From NCBI GenBank assembly GCA_012032555.1, contig JAAUSR010000018.1:1-64000 (forward strand): a stretch of 64,000 nucleotides of DNA. The letters run 5' to 3'. Source of the stretch: Thioploca sp. (lineage in GTDB: Bacteria > Pseudomonadota > Gammaproteobacteria > Beggiatoales > Beggiatoaceae). Under the pieces are notes generated by a model. That model searched no databases and had not been told where the DNA came from. It was given only the letters and a program-made list of their open reading frames with translations. Position numbers and translations under genes: made by a program. This document shows, in pieces, positions 53,428-63,319 of this stretch (the first letter of the stretch is position 1; the number at the start of each line of letters is the position of its first letter).

Positions 53428-56400
53428 CTAATCCGTCGCCAACTCCGTGACCACCAACTCCAGCGCCTGTTCACCATTAAATACAATCACGCCATCGGGC
53501 AACTGATAGCCAAAAAACAAGCGAATTTGGCCGCTCGCTAAGAAACCCGTGTAAAGATGAACTGCCTGAGTGGGTGTCAATTTTACCCCCGCTTGAGCCG
53601 CTACCAAATGCGCTAAATTTAAATCCCACGGTAAAATCTGACCTTGCTCACCTTGCATAAAATAGTGGGCTGGTTCAAGGGAATCAAGCGGTTGCCACGC
53701 CGCTACCACCAACAATTCCGCTGTTTGTCCAACGTGTTCTGCCGCGACATCGATTTCGCCACGGATGTTGACATATTGATAGGGATGTAAAGTTAATCGC
53801 TGATAATAACTTAAACCGTTGAAGGAACTGCCACCGCGAAAAGCCGCATTTAGTGGACAAGGGAACGCTTGGCAATTATTGAAACGGGTTGGCCACGAAG
53901 TCGTCGGGTCATTAACCACCGCCATACCGCGACCCAGATTGGGAAGCAACGGCGATATCTGAGTTTCAGTCGAATGACTCGAATCTTGAATGCGAATTTC
54001 CACTTGTGACAATTTCCCCAATTGAACACCTTCACTGGGATTAAATAGCTGCAATGTAAAGCTTTCTTCGGGTTCTGGTTGCGAATCAGCAATAATTGGG
54101 ATGATGAGACCTACGACGCCTTCCTCGCCGTCTTGCCAAACTAAATGACCTTGACGTGGTAGATAATCTTCATCTACCGTGGCACTGCCAGCGATAGTTT
54201 CATAGTTAATAGCGGCGTAGCCTTGAGTCCCGGTACGGATCACTGGAATAAGCACTTCATTTTGAGATTCAGTTATGATTTCAATGGGTTTAACTAATTG
54301 TATTGAGGTTATGTCCGCTTGAACGGGATTAGCTTCATCTTGGTCTTGAAGAATAATCACGGTTTCACTTTGTTTACCTAAAACTGCCTGACCAAGCGGT
54401 TCTACTAATACCAGATGGATAAATTCAGCTTCAGGAAAATCGTCATCGATTAAGTTTAAAGTAATTGTTTTGGGTTGATTATCGCCATCAGTCCAAATCA
54501 GTGAGCCACTGCCATTCAGGTAATCTTCTCCAGGGGTGGCATTACTATGAAGGGTTTCCAGGTAGTTAACAGCGACTTCACCTTGACTTGAACCGGTACG
54601 TGTTATTATCAAGTTAATCCCTCCATCTTCTTCTTGACTCCAGTGTAAAGCCGATTCAAATTGGAGTACAGCAATATCATTTTGATTTAGCTCAGAATTA
54701 AGAACAGAAACAGAAGATGCCGCTGTAGCCGTGTCATTATCCGCAATAATCAAAATGGCGTGGTCGTCAATTCCCAATTGGGCGTTACCGGTCGGATTGA
54801 TTAATTGTAACTGAATCGTTTCTGGACCTTCACTTTGAGAATCATCAATTATCTGAATTTCAATGGCTTTGGGCATATCGTCGCCATCCGCCCAAGTGAG
54901 TAAGCCGGTACCTCCCACGTAATCTATACCCATGTCAGCAGTGCCGATCGTGGTGGTGTATTTCACCGACACCGATCCTTGATTCCCTCCGCTGCGAATA
55001 ACAGTAAACGCACTGACTGACCCAATGCCTTCGTTCAAATAATAAGTGTTCGTGATGAATTGCAGTATACCCGCTTGGGATTCTGATGATGTAATCACTA
55101 TGGGAGTGTCCGTTGTGGGTGGATTGGTTTGAGGTGAGGTAGTATCACCCGGTTGAGGTGGCACAATAACGGTATTTTCTTTCGGCTGAGTAGGAATTAT
55201 TTCATTATCCGTAATTGTCTGGATAGGTTCCTCTAATTGGATATCCCCGGTTTCTTCAGTATAAGTCGGGGTTTGAGATGGCAGCGTTCCCGGTGGCAGT
55301 GGCTGCTGAGCTTCATCATCCAGGAGGGTAATCGTTATGGTATTGGGTGTACCGAGGGTAGCGCCACCACCAGGGTTATTTAAGCGCAAAGCGAAAGTTT
55401 CATCGCTTTCCTTTTGGTTATCATCGAGTAAGGTTACCAAGATTTTTTTCGGTAAACTATCCTGATCTGCCCAAGTTAATTGACCTTCTTCAACGTGATA
55501 ATCCGTTCCTAGACTAGCACTGCCATCCGGTAACCCTTGATACGCAACCGAAACGGCGCCATCATCACCCCCAACCCGTTTCACTACCAAGGTAATTTGA
55601 CCTTGCGTTTCGTCAACTCGAGTTTGTTCAGCCGCTAATTGCAGTTGTCCCGGTTGGAGCGGAATACCACCAACCGGCGTCATAGCCACTCGAAGTTGAG
55701 CTAAGCCATCAGTCGTATCAATCAGTACCGGCTGATCTTGATAACCAGTAGCGTGAAGGGTAGCGCGGCGGCGCCCATACGGTAGCGTCAGGTTGTAAAA
55801 TCCTTGATCTTGAAATAGTTCGGGAGGTTGTGGCACTGGGATCGGTAAGCCATTGGCATCTAAAATTAAATTACCCCACTCATCCGTTAGCCAGAAATCG
55901 AGGATAGCATTTTCTAAAGACACAAAATCGACGGCGTTGTAAACGTAGAGACTGCCTAAACCGGGCGGTAAATTAGTATCATTGGTTTGGAAAGTAAAGA
56001 CCGGACTTTCACTCATTGCACCATATTTATCAACGGCTTGAACCTGCCAGGCGTATTCCGTTCCATCACGTAAACCCAGTTGACCTTGGTTTAACGGATC
56101 CGCTATCACCGATTCTGAATTTAAGTAGGTCATCGTCATTCTCAGTTCTTCTTGCCGATAGATAATTTGTCGCATACTCGGCTCCGTCGCCAATAAGAAA
56201 GTGTAAGTGACCGGATCATTATCGGGATCAGAACTGGGTTGCCAAGCAAAAATGACAGTGGTAGGCGTTTCATTGGCATTCTGGGGAGCACGTAATTGCA
56301 CGGGTGTTGGTGGCTGATTCCCCGTTCGATTTTTGTAGACCAAGGAACGTTGTAAAAGCGAGCGGTCGCCGGTGTCACTATCGACCACAAAATAGAATAA

Positions 56401-59400
56401 TTCATAGCGACCGATTTGGATAAAATCGTCAAACTGTCCCCTAAATTCATTACCGCTAGCTAAGCCCAGTTCGATTCGTTCTAATCCCTCCATTGCCAAC
56501 GTTTCCCGTTGTTCGATACCATTGTTAGTTAATTGCAGACTAGGCGGGCGAATATCGACAAAAACTTGTTCGCCTTTCACGCGACTCGGTTGATTAACCT
56601 GTGCCCATAATGGCGCGCTAGTGATATTAGCCTCTAAGTGCAAGGTCGGGGTGACATTTAAAATCATCGCTGGACTATCAGGTGCCGTGGGATCATATTG
56701 TGGTCCTAAACCTAAATAAATAGTTTTAGCCACTTGACCATCAACTTCCAACACATTACTGCCTTGGTTATCACTATTGTCATCGAGTAACGGATGTTGC
56801 ACTGCATTATCTTGAAATTGCTCGTTAAAAAAGTCAGTGTCATCCGCACGAGTAAACAGTTCGGTACTTTGCGTTGCTAATTCAAAAGCGGTTTTTAGTG
56901 AGTAGCCTTGACCAAGCTGGGCAAACAACGCTTCAATAAAATATTCACCACTGCGCACTTCATCGGGTTCTTTGGGGCCTTTGTAAGATTCTTCTCCGGG
57001 TGCGGTACTCGTTACCAAAATTCGACCGGGTTTAGATAAAGCCGAGGTGAAATTGCCAGAATAGCACGAACCGATAATAATCACGCGGGGTTGAGCTTTA
57101 GCTAGGTCGTTTAAACCCTGTTCTAACGCCGTTAACCAAGTATCCAATTCGGTGGGGGCAATTTCTTCGTGGTTACCATTATCCAAATGAAAATTTCCCT
57201 CTAAATCACCGTGATCGACCATGACAATGTACAGCGGCGCCGGATCGACATTGAGACGAGTTAGTAACGTTTTTAAGGCCGTTTGAATTTTCGCTTTATC
57301 TGGGGTGTCATCGACTAAAATCCCAACTTGATTTTGGCCATAACCGAGATAGTCAATATTATCATCAATAAAGCCGCGATTGATCAGTTTTTGATACACG
57401 CGATTGAGCGATTTACCATAGGTTTCCTGACCCTTGCCTTTGGCATCCCGTCCTTGGACTAACAACGCATAACCGGCTAACGCACTGACTAACACCGTTT
57501 GTGGCTCGGATTGACTCGCGGCTAAGCGATCATCATTCGCAAACTGGGCTTGTAATTGATACTGACCCGTTTGAGTTAAAACTGGTAATTGAGTAAAGTG
57601 ATATTCACCGCTCGCTGTCGTAGTAACATCCAGCGTGGTTATGCTGCCATCCGGAGCAGTTATTTGCAATTGAATCGGTAATTCTTTCAGACCGGCGGGT
57701 TGCTGCGGATAACTTGTTAACTTGCCTTTAGCGGTTAAGTGACCATTTTGGAAAATCGCCATACTGCTTAAAGTTAACTCCAAGCGAGTTGGAATTTGAG
57801 TGACCGTGATAATCACCGTTTCTTTCGCCGTGCGTTGATCGAAGGGTTCGGTTACCGCTACCGTTACTGAAAATTCCCCGGTTTGAGTCGGCGTCCAAGT
57901 AAATTCTCCAGTTTTTTTATCAATCTGCGCACCCGGCGGGGCATTGAGCAAACTAAAAGTTAAGGCTGGCGCTTCGGGAAAATCCGCTTGGGCAGTGAAA
58001 GTTAAGGTGTTATCAACTAGTACCGTTTGAACTCCAATCGGCTTGAGTATCGGGACGTCAGTGACAATCACCTCAAAAGTTTGGCTCGCTTCTAAATTAT
58101 TAGGATTGACACCATTATCCGTCACCGCAACGGTTAGTTCAAAAATACCGACTTGTGTGGATGAAAATATCCATTTAAATTGACCCGTTTTAGAATCAAT
58201 GCTTGCACCGGGTGGGGGATCATCGATTAACTGATAAGTTAAATCTTGTTTTGGTACGTCGGGGTCGGTCGCTATTACTTTAAAACTGAGCAATTTATTC
58301 GGTATGCCGTATTGAGGTGCAATGGTTTCTATAACCGGGGGTTCATTGACGGGTAACACTTTGATAATCAGCGTATCAGTATCCTGTCGAGCACCACCAG
58401 AACCAGTGTGACCTAAGTCATCAATTTTTATCTCAAATATAGCTTCACCGCCAAAATTTAAAGTCGGTGTAAAGGTCATGCCGATTAAAGCGTTATTAAT
58501 AGCGGTTAAAGTACCGGTAAACACTAACCGACTATCTGCTGTACCATCACCTTCTGTAAAGGAAAGCCCTTCTTTACTATTCATCAAGGTTAAAGTACCG
58601 TTGGTAACGGTTAAGGTAACTTGAAGAGGGAAAATTCCGGCGTCATCGTCATAAATTCTTAATTCCTCGAAGGTAAAAGAGGTATTTTCATTGATGCTTT
58701 GAATTTCTATGGAGAAGTCTGAGAGGGAAGAGTCGGGGTAACTGTTAGATTCATCAAAGTAAGCAACGGCATCGTCTTTATAACCGGTGACATAGACACT
58801 ATTATTGGGAGCAACGTGGATCGATGACGCTTGTGCGAAGCCATTATTATAGTTAAGATCATTGCTATCTCTTAAGATTTGTAACAAGCTTAATTTACCA
58901 TTGCTTGGATCACGCTGAAATAACACTATAGCTGAGTCATCCCAAGAAGCGACATAAACTAATTGGTCATCTGCACCCACCGCAACCGAACGGGCGCCTT
59001 TAAGCCCCTTCACCCCATCTTGACCATCTTTAATGAAATATTGAAAGTTTAATTGTCCGGTGCTAGTTTCGCGCTGAAATACCGCTATTGCATCGTCGTC
59101 ATAACTGGCTACATAGACCCATTGATTGTTCGCACTCACCACCACGGAACTAGCACCATTCAGTCCATCCACATTGTCTTGTCCATCTTTTAAGACTTGT
59201 TGAAAGCTAAGTTGACCGGTGTTGGTATCGCGCTGAAATACTGCTACAGCATCGTCTTGGTTACTGGTCACATAGACCGATTGGTTATCCGCACTCACCG
59301 CCACAGAACTGGCGCCATCCAATCCATCGACATTGTCCTGTCCGTCTTTTAGAACTTGTTGAAAGCTGAGTTGACCAGTGTTGAGATCACGCTCAAATAC

Positions 59401-60096
59401 TGCTATGGCATCGTTTTGATGACTGGTTACATAAACTGATTTGTTGTCCGCACTGACTGTCACAAAACTCGCACCGTCCAACCCATCCACATTGTCTTGT
59501 CCGTCTTTTAGGACTTGTTGAAAGCTTAATAGACCAGTGTTGATATCACGCTGAAATACTGCTATGGCGTCGTCCTGGTTACTAGCCACATAGACCGATT
59601 GGTTATCCGTACTCACCGCCACAGAATTGGCACCGTCCAACCCATCTACACCATCTTGTCCATCCTTCAAGAATTGTTGTACAAAATTTAATTGACCCAT
59701 GTTGATATCGCGCTGAAATACTGCTACGGCATCATCTTGGTTACTAGTTACATAGACTAATTGATCGTCTGCGCTCACCACCATGGAACTGACATTATTA
59801 AGCTCACCAAACCAACTGATTTTAATAACTTGAATCGGAATAACTTCACCAGTGGTTGGATTACGTATCAATACTGTTATTGCATCATCTTCCATAGAGG
59901 CTACATAGACGAATTTGTCATCATGACTGGCTGCTACTAAATTAGCGCCATCCAATCCTTCAATTCGGCCATTACCTTCTTGAATAAACCCATAAAAACT
60001 TAAATCGGCTAAAGCAGAAACCGGTAAAGTAAGCAAACAACTCGGTAACCACAAATAGACAGTAAGTAACAGCGGAATAAAAATAGTTTTGTTCAT
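53428..60096 (-). CDS. Giant exported protein: beta-propeller, Ig-like domains, caspase-like protease, Calx-beta repeats
   Basis: A signal peptide (IFIPLLLTVYLWLPSCLLTL to ALA) is followed by about eight copies of a 47-residue propeller unit (GLDGASSVAVSADNQSVYVT). Cadherin/He-PIG-like domains follow at about 450-780. A caspase/legumain-like peptidase domain lies near 870-1110, with IVMVDHGDLEG (catalytic His near 962) and IIIGSCYSGNF (catalytic Cys near 1011). Fibronectin-like domains come next, then four Calx-beta domains (for example YHVEEGQLTWADQDSLPKKI) at about 1500-2030, and a C-terminal module also found in the chimeric gene at 36630. GAGGAG precedes GTG-ATG, and I take the ATG at 60096. 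An exported protease with calcium-binding surface repeats fits processing or self-processing of a surface structure. Confidence 0.85.
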   Translation of the reverse strand: MNKTIFIPLLLTVYLWLPSCLLTLPVSALADLSFYGFIQEGNGRIEGLDGANLVAASHDDKFVYVASMEDDAITVLIRNPTTGEVIPIQVIKISWFGELNNVSSMVVSADDQLVYVTSNQDDAVAVFQRDINMGQLNFVQQFLKDGQDGVDGLDGANSVAVSTDNQSVYVASNQDDAIAVFQRDINTGLLSFQQVLKDGQDNVDGLDGASFVTVSADNKSVYVTSHQNDAIAVFERDLNTGQLSFQQVLKDGQDNVDGLDGASSVAVSADNQSVYVTSNQDDAVAVFQRDTNTGQLSFQQVLKDGQDNVDGLNGASSVVVSANNQWVYVASYDDDAIAVFQRETSTGQLNFQYFIKDGQDGVKGLKGARSVAVGADDQLVYVASWDDSAIVLFQRDPSNGKLSLLQILRDSNDLNYNNGFAQASSIHVAPNNSVYVTGYKDDAVAYFDESNSYPDSSLSDFSIEIQSINENTSFTFEELRIYDDDAGIFPLQVTLTVTNGTLTLMNSKEGLSFTEGDGTADSRLVFTGTLTAINNALIGMTFTPTLNFGGEAIFEIKIDDLGHTGSGGARQDTDTLIIKVLPVNEPPVIETIAPQYGIPNKLLSFKVIATDPDVPKQDLTYQLIDDPPPGASIDSKTGQFKWIFSSTQVGIFELTVAVTDNGVNPNNLEASQTFEVIVTDVPILKPIGVQTVLVDNTLTFTAQADFPEAPALTFSLLNAPPGAQIDKKTGEFTWTPTQTGEFSVTVAVTEPFDQRTAKETVIITVTQIPTRLELTLSSMAIFQNGHLTAKGKLTSYPQQPAGLKELPIQLQITAPDGSITTLDVTTTASGEYHFTQLPVLTQTGQYQLQAQFANDDRLAASQSEPQTVLVSALAGYALLVQGRDAKGKGQETYGKSLNRVYQKLINRGFIDDNIDYLGYGQNQVGILVDDTPDKAKIQTALKTLLTRLNVDPAPLYIVMVDHGDLEGNFHLDNGNHEEIAPTELDTWLTALEQGLNDLAKAQPRVIIIGSCYSGNFTSALSKPGRILVTSTAPGEESYKGPKEPDEVRSGEYFIEALFAQLGQGYSLKTAFELATQSTELFTRADDTDFFNEQFQDNAVQHPLLDDNSDNQGSNVLEVDGQVAKTIYLGLGPQYDPTAPDSPAMILNVTPTLHLEANITSAPLWAQVNQPSRVKGEQVFVDIRPPSLQLTNNGIEQRETLAMEGLERIELGLASGNEFRGQFDDFIQIGRYELFYFVVDSDTGDRSLLQRSLVYKNRTGNQPPTPVQLRAPQNANETPTTVIFAWQPSSDPDNDPVTYTFLLATEPSMRQIIYRQEELRMTMTYLNSESVIADPLNQGQLGLRDGTEYAWQVQAVDKYGAMSESPVFTFQTNDTNLPPGLGSLYVYNAVDFVSLENAILDFWLTDEWGNLILDANGLPIPVPQPPELFQDQGFYNLTLPYGRRRATLHATGYQDQPVLIDTTDGLAQLRVAMTPVGGIPLQPGQLQLAAEQTRVDETQGQITLVVKRVGGDDGAVSVAYQGLPDGSASLGTDYHVEEGQLTWADQDSLPKKILVTLLDDNQKESDETFALRLNNPGGGATLGTPNTITITLLDDEAQQPLPPGTLPSQTPTYTEETGDIQLEEPIQTITDNEIIPTQPKENTVIVPPQPGDTTSPQTNPPTTDTPIVITSSESQAGILQFITNTYYLNEGIGSVSAFTVIRSGGNQGSVSVKYTTTIGTADMGIDYVGGTGLLTWADGDDMPKAIEIQIIDDSQSEGPETIQLQLINPTGNAQLGIDDHAILIIADNDTATAASSVSVLNSELNQNDIAVLQFESALHWSQEEDGGINLIITRTGSSQGEVAVNYLETLHSNATPGEDYLNGSGSLIWTDGDNQPKTITLNLIDDDFPEAEFIHLVLVEPLGQAVLGKQSETVIILQDQDEANPVQADITSIQLVKPIEIITESQNEVLIPVIRTGTQGYAAINYETIAGSATVDEDYLPRQGHLVWQDGEEGVVGLIIPIIADSQPEPEESFTLQLFNPSEGVQLGKLSQVEIRIQDSSHSTETQISPLLPNLGRGMAVVNDPTTSWPTRFNNCQAFPCPLNAAFRGGSSFNGLSYYQRLTLHPYQYVNIRGEIDVAAEHVGQTAELLVVAAWQPLDSLEPAHYFMQGEQGQILPWDLNLAHLVAAQAGVKLTPTQAVHLYTGFLASGQIRLFFGYQLPDGVIVFNGEQALELVVTELATD

Positions 60097-60623
60097 CACA
60101 ATTTCTCCTCTGGAGATAAAATTTTAATTGTGTGTTTTAATAATCCAAGTTAAGAATAAATAACTCCACATCTGGTATAACTCTCCATCCTTGCCAACAG
60201 ATACTTTTAATTCTATGATTAATTTTAAACTTTAAGATTACCTTTAAACTTAACCAGTAGCAAGAGGTGAAATTCCTAGCTAATTGGGAAATATTCTGAC
60301 CTGGATGATAGAAATGACTTAATTTTCCTGGGTGAGTAGGAATTTCTCCCGATAGGTGTGTTCAGAGTAGGCTGGGTTGAGGAACGAAACCCAGCTTATT
60401 TAAGAGCGTCGATCGACAAGCCTTTGCCGGCGTTATCATTGATAATTCCACGATGTTCATGAATGGGAACCAGTGATTTTGAAAGGGGTTGGAAAATTTT
60501 CATGTTGCGAACGGTGGAAAGGGATTCCCACCTCACTATTTCTATCTGGTAATTAACCACCGATATAAATCCGGTCAATCCTTTCATCCGTGTAATCTTG
60601 TTCTAAAAGATTTTGTGATACGA
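60097..60623. repeat. Intergenic region with hairpin and dispersed repeat, no gene seen
   Basis: An AGGCTGGGTT...AACCCAGCTT hairpin lies at 60367-60397. At 60551-60605, ATTAACCACCGATATAAATC and what follows resembles 10848-10902 (ATTAATAACCGATATCAATC...AATCTTGTTC), a diverged copy of the same dispersed sequence. Confidence 0.55.
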
Positions 60624-61418
60624 TTATTGAGGTTCAATCCCCAGCGCTCTTAACTGTGCCGCTAAGTGCTCGGCACGCTGACGTTCTCGCTCAGCTCGGT
60701 AGTGTTCTTGCTCAGCACGATGGTGTTCTTGTTCCAATTGTTCCAACGGTGTGGGTATCCAATGATGTTGTGCATCATACCACCGTAACCAGTGACGTTC
60801 TAAACCTTGATAAGCACCATACCACAAGCCAATACCTAATTGAATTTCCGGTAACCACACTTTCCCTTCATTTAAGGTTAACACGTGATAACGTCCCGCT
60901 TGCCACTGAAACACCCGTAACTCATTAGCAGTACGGCTAAAAATGAGGTAATAGGGAATTTGTAAGATTTGTTCATAAACCTGCCATTTAGTGGGCGGTT
61001 GTTTGACATCTCGCACTGTTTGACCTAAATCTTCAGCTTCGGTGCCTTCGGATAGTAATTCAACCACGATAAAGGGGATGACTCGTTCTTGCCAAATCAC
61101 ATAACTGTAACGTAATTCGTGTCCTTCATAAAATCGGGGTACGCCTAAGACCGCAAACCAATCGGGACGTTTGTACCAAGTGGTATGCTGGGGGTCATAG
61201 TAGAGATTTAAATCGGTGGCGACACAAATTTGCTCGGGTGGATAAGCGGTTAGGCAAAAAGTTTCGCGTAATAGTTGGGGTTGATAATAATGAAATTCAT
61301 CGGGCAAACCAGGTTCCTCGGGGTCTTCGCTGGGTAAATCATACATGGTTGGTAATGGTTCTTTGACCAACGGCAAATCGGTTGGTAATTGCCAACGGTT
61401 GAGGGGTATTAAGGACAT
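60624..61418 (-). CDS. Uma2-family endonuclease with C-terminal heptad-like repeats
   Basis: Uma2 fold blocks: ICVATDLNLYYDPQHTTWYK, RPDWFAVLGVPRFYEGHELR (acidic residue), IPFIVVELLSEGTEAEDLGQ (Glu) and KWQVYEQILQIPYYLIFSRT. The tail repeats EHHRAEQEHYRAERERQRAE, a Glu/Arg/His-rich coiled coil, then ends AAQLRALGIEPQ. Such coiled coils are common on Uma2 proteins of cyanobacteria and Beggiatoa-type genomes. Third family member in the window. Confidence 0.88.
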   Translation of the reverse strand: MSLIPLNRWQLPTDLPLVKEPLPTMYDLPSEDPEEPGLPDEFHYYQPQLLRETFCLTAYPPEQICVATDLNLYYDPQHTTWYKRPDWFAVLGVPRFYEGHELRYSYVIWQERVIPFIVVELLSEGTEAEDLGQTVRDVKQPPTKWQVYEQILQIPYYLIFSRTANELRVFQWQAGRYHVLTLNEGKVWLPEIQLGIGLWYGAYQGLERHWLRWYDAQHHWIPTPLEQLEQEHHRAEQEHYRAERERQRAEHLAAQLRALGIEPQ

Positions 61419-61712
61419 GTTTAGATCTCCGGTTCAGGGTTGATAGCAAAATTTGCCACCAATTCTTTAAATATTATAGCTTATTGCGCCAGTTTAACCC
61501 GGGTCAACCTATAAAAATTCATGTTTAAACAAAACTTTATCTAGATAAGGTGTGCATAAATTGGGTTAGACGCGGATTTGGGCGCCGTAATCTAACCAAC
61601 GGGCTGAAGTTCCTTTTAAAAACAAATATAATAGGTATTTCACTGGTACTACTTGACTTACCGCATCCTATACTATACGACATATCCCTTAACTAACTGA
61701 GAAGAATTAGCC
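61419..61712. other. Divergent intergenic region
   Basis: No gene is seen. It lies between divergent genes and must hold both promoters. CTTGACTTACC and TATACTATACGAC near 61652-61682 resemble sigma-70 elements, but the spacing is poor. Confidence 0.3.
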
Positions 61713-63089
61713 ATGAAAGAAAAAGAATACCGTATGACGACAGCAGTACGTGATGCCTTATTATTTTTGCAGGGCATTCCAGATGTGGCACTGGGAGACC
61801 GGGTATTAGTACGCGATCATTATGGTAATCAACGCAATGGCCAAGTCATCCAAACCAGCAAAGACACTGTTCTGATTCAAATTTTTGAAGGTACTCGCGA
61901 TCTAGACATAGAACACACCTGGGTACGATTTTTAGGCGAACCTTTTGAAATACCGCTTTCTCCCGATTTACTTGGACGAATATTTAGCGGCATTGGGCTT
62001 CCTCGGGATGGTCGACCACCCATTATTTCGAATCTGCAACGTAACGTTAACGGTTCTTCGGTTAATCCAGCCGCACGGGCTTATCCCAGCGAATTTATTC
62101 AAACCGGGGTTTCAACGATAGATGGTCTCAATTCGTTAGTTAGAGGCCAAAAATTGCCAATTTTTTCTGGTTCCGGATTACCGCATAATCGCTTAGCTGC
62201 CCAAATTGTGCGGCAGGCGAAATTACCCGGCCAAGAGTCACAATTTGCTATCGTGTTCGCAGCGATGGGCGTTTCCTATACCGATGCCCGTTTTTTTCAA
62301 GAAGAATTTGAATCGAGTGGCGTATTAAACAATGTCGTTATGTTTATTAATCATGCAGACGATCCGCCCATGGAACGGTTAATTTTACCGCGTACCGCTT
62401 TGACTGTTGCAGAATATCTCGCTTATGACTTAGACCTACATGTGTTAGTTATCTTGACAGACATGACTCACTACGCGGAAGCTTTGCGCGAAATTGCCAC
62501 CGCTAAAGGCGATGTCCCCGCCCGTAAAGGTTACCCCGGCTATTTATATTCAGATTTAGCTGAAATTTACGAACGGGCTGGGCGAATCAAAAATCGACAT
62601 GGTTCTATTACGATGATTCCCGTGGTAAGCATGCCTAGCGATGATATTACCCATCCGATCCCCGATTTAACGGGTTACATTACCGAAGGGCAAATTGTGT
62701 TAAGTCGAGAGCTACACAATCAGGGAATTTATCCACCAGTGAATATCCCTCCTTCGTTATCCCGCTTAATGAAAGACGGTATTGGTAAAGATCACACTCG
62801 TGACGATCATGGTCGGGTGGCTAATCAAGTTTATGCGGCTTATGCACGTGCCTTAGAAGTGCGTAACTTAGCTTCAATTATTGGTGCTGAAGAACTATCT
62901 GAACGTGATCAAGGTTATTTAAAATTTGCTGAGGCTTTTGAAAAACGTTTCGTCGGTCAAGGTGAAACAATAGATCACAGTATTGAAGAAACGTTAAATT
63001 TAGCTTGGGAACTCTTATCTATTTTACCGCCAGAAGCTTTAACACGGGTAAGTGATGCGGATATTGCCAAATATTATCTAGAACTTTAG
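61713..63089 (+). CDS. ntpB: V/A-type ATPase subunit B, encoded alone
   Basis: Full-length (458 residues) non-catalytic B subunit of a rotary V/A-type ATPase. It shows GLPRDGRPPI, QTGVSTIDGLNSLVRGQKLP, the degenerate P-loop SGSGLPHNRLAAQIVRQA, FMNN-like VVMFINHADDPPMERLILPR, and a B-subunit C-terminus with SIEETLNLAWELLSILPPEA. All known complexes need A, D, E, F, I and K partners, usually encoded in one operon. Here the neighbours are a Uma2 gene upstream and pnp downstream on the other strand. The remaining subunits must lie elsewhere, or this is a moved copy. The frame is intact. Confidence 0.92.
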   Translation: MKEKEYRMTTAVRDALLFLQGIPDVALGDRVLVRDHYGNQRNGQVIQTSKDTVLIQIFEGTRDLDIEHTWVRFLGEPFEIPLSPDLLGRIFSGIGLPRDGRPPIISNLQRNVNGSSVNPAARAYPSEFIQTGVSTIDGLNSLVRGQKLPIFSGSGLPHNRLAAQIVRQAKLPGQESQFAIVFAAMGVSYTDARFFQEEFESSGVLNNVVMFINHADDPPMERLILPRTALTVAEYLAYDLDLHVLVILTDMTHYAEALREIATAKGDVPARKGYPGYLYSDLAEIYERAGRIKNRHGSITMIPVVSMPSDDITHPIPDLTGYITEGQIVLSRELHNQGIYPPVNIPPSLSRLMKDGIGKDHTRDDHGRVANQVYAAYARALEVRNLASIIGAEELSERDQGYLKFAEAFEKRFVGQGETIDHSIEETLNLAWELLSILPPEALTRVSDADIAKYYLEL

Positions 63090-63266
63090 ACTGTGTCAGC
63101 CGGGTATTAGTGAAGAATTTTTGTCGCTTGGTTTAGCGTAGCGTAACCCAACGTTTTATGGAACAACAATCCGGTGAAAATGACGAACCCTTATAAAGTT
63201 ATTGGTACGTTGTTAACGTATCCTACCCTATATTTGAATAACTCATGTTGCGGGAGTATAAATAAA

Positions 63267-63287
63267 AAAGGGACCTTTTGTCCCTTT
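63267..63287 (-). terminator. Rho-independent terminator of pnp
   Basis: Perfect arms AAAGGGAC and GTCCCTTT around five bases. Read on the minus strand they are followed by a TTTTTATTTATA tract. It lies 33 bases after the pnp stop. Confidence 0.85.
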
Positions 63288-63319
63288 CTTGACCGCTGTT
63301 TTAATTGTAAAATTGAGCT

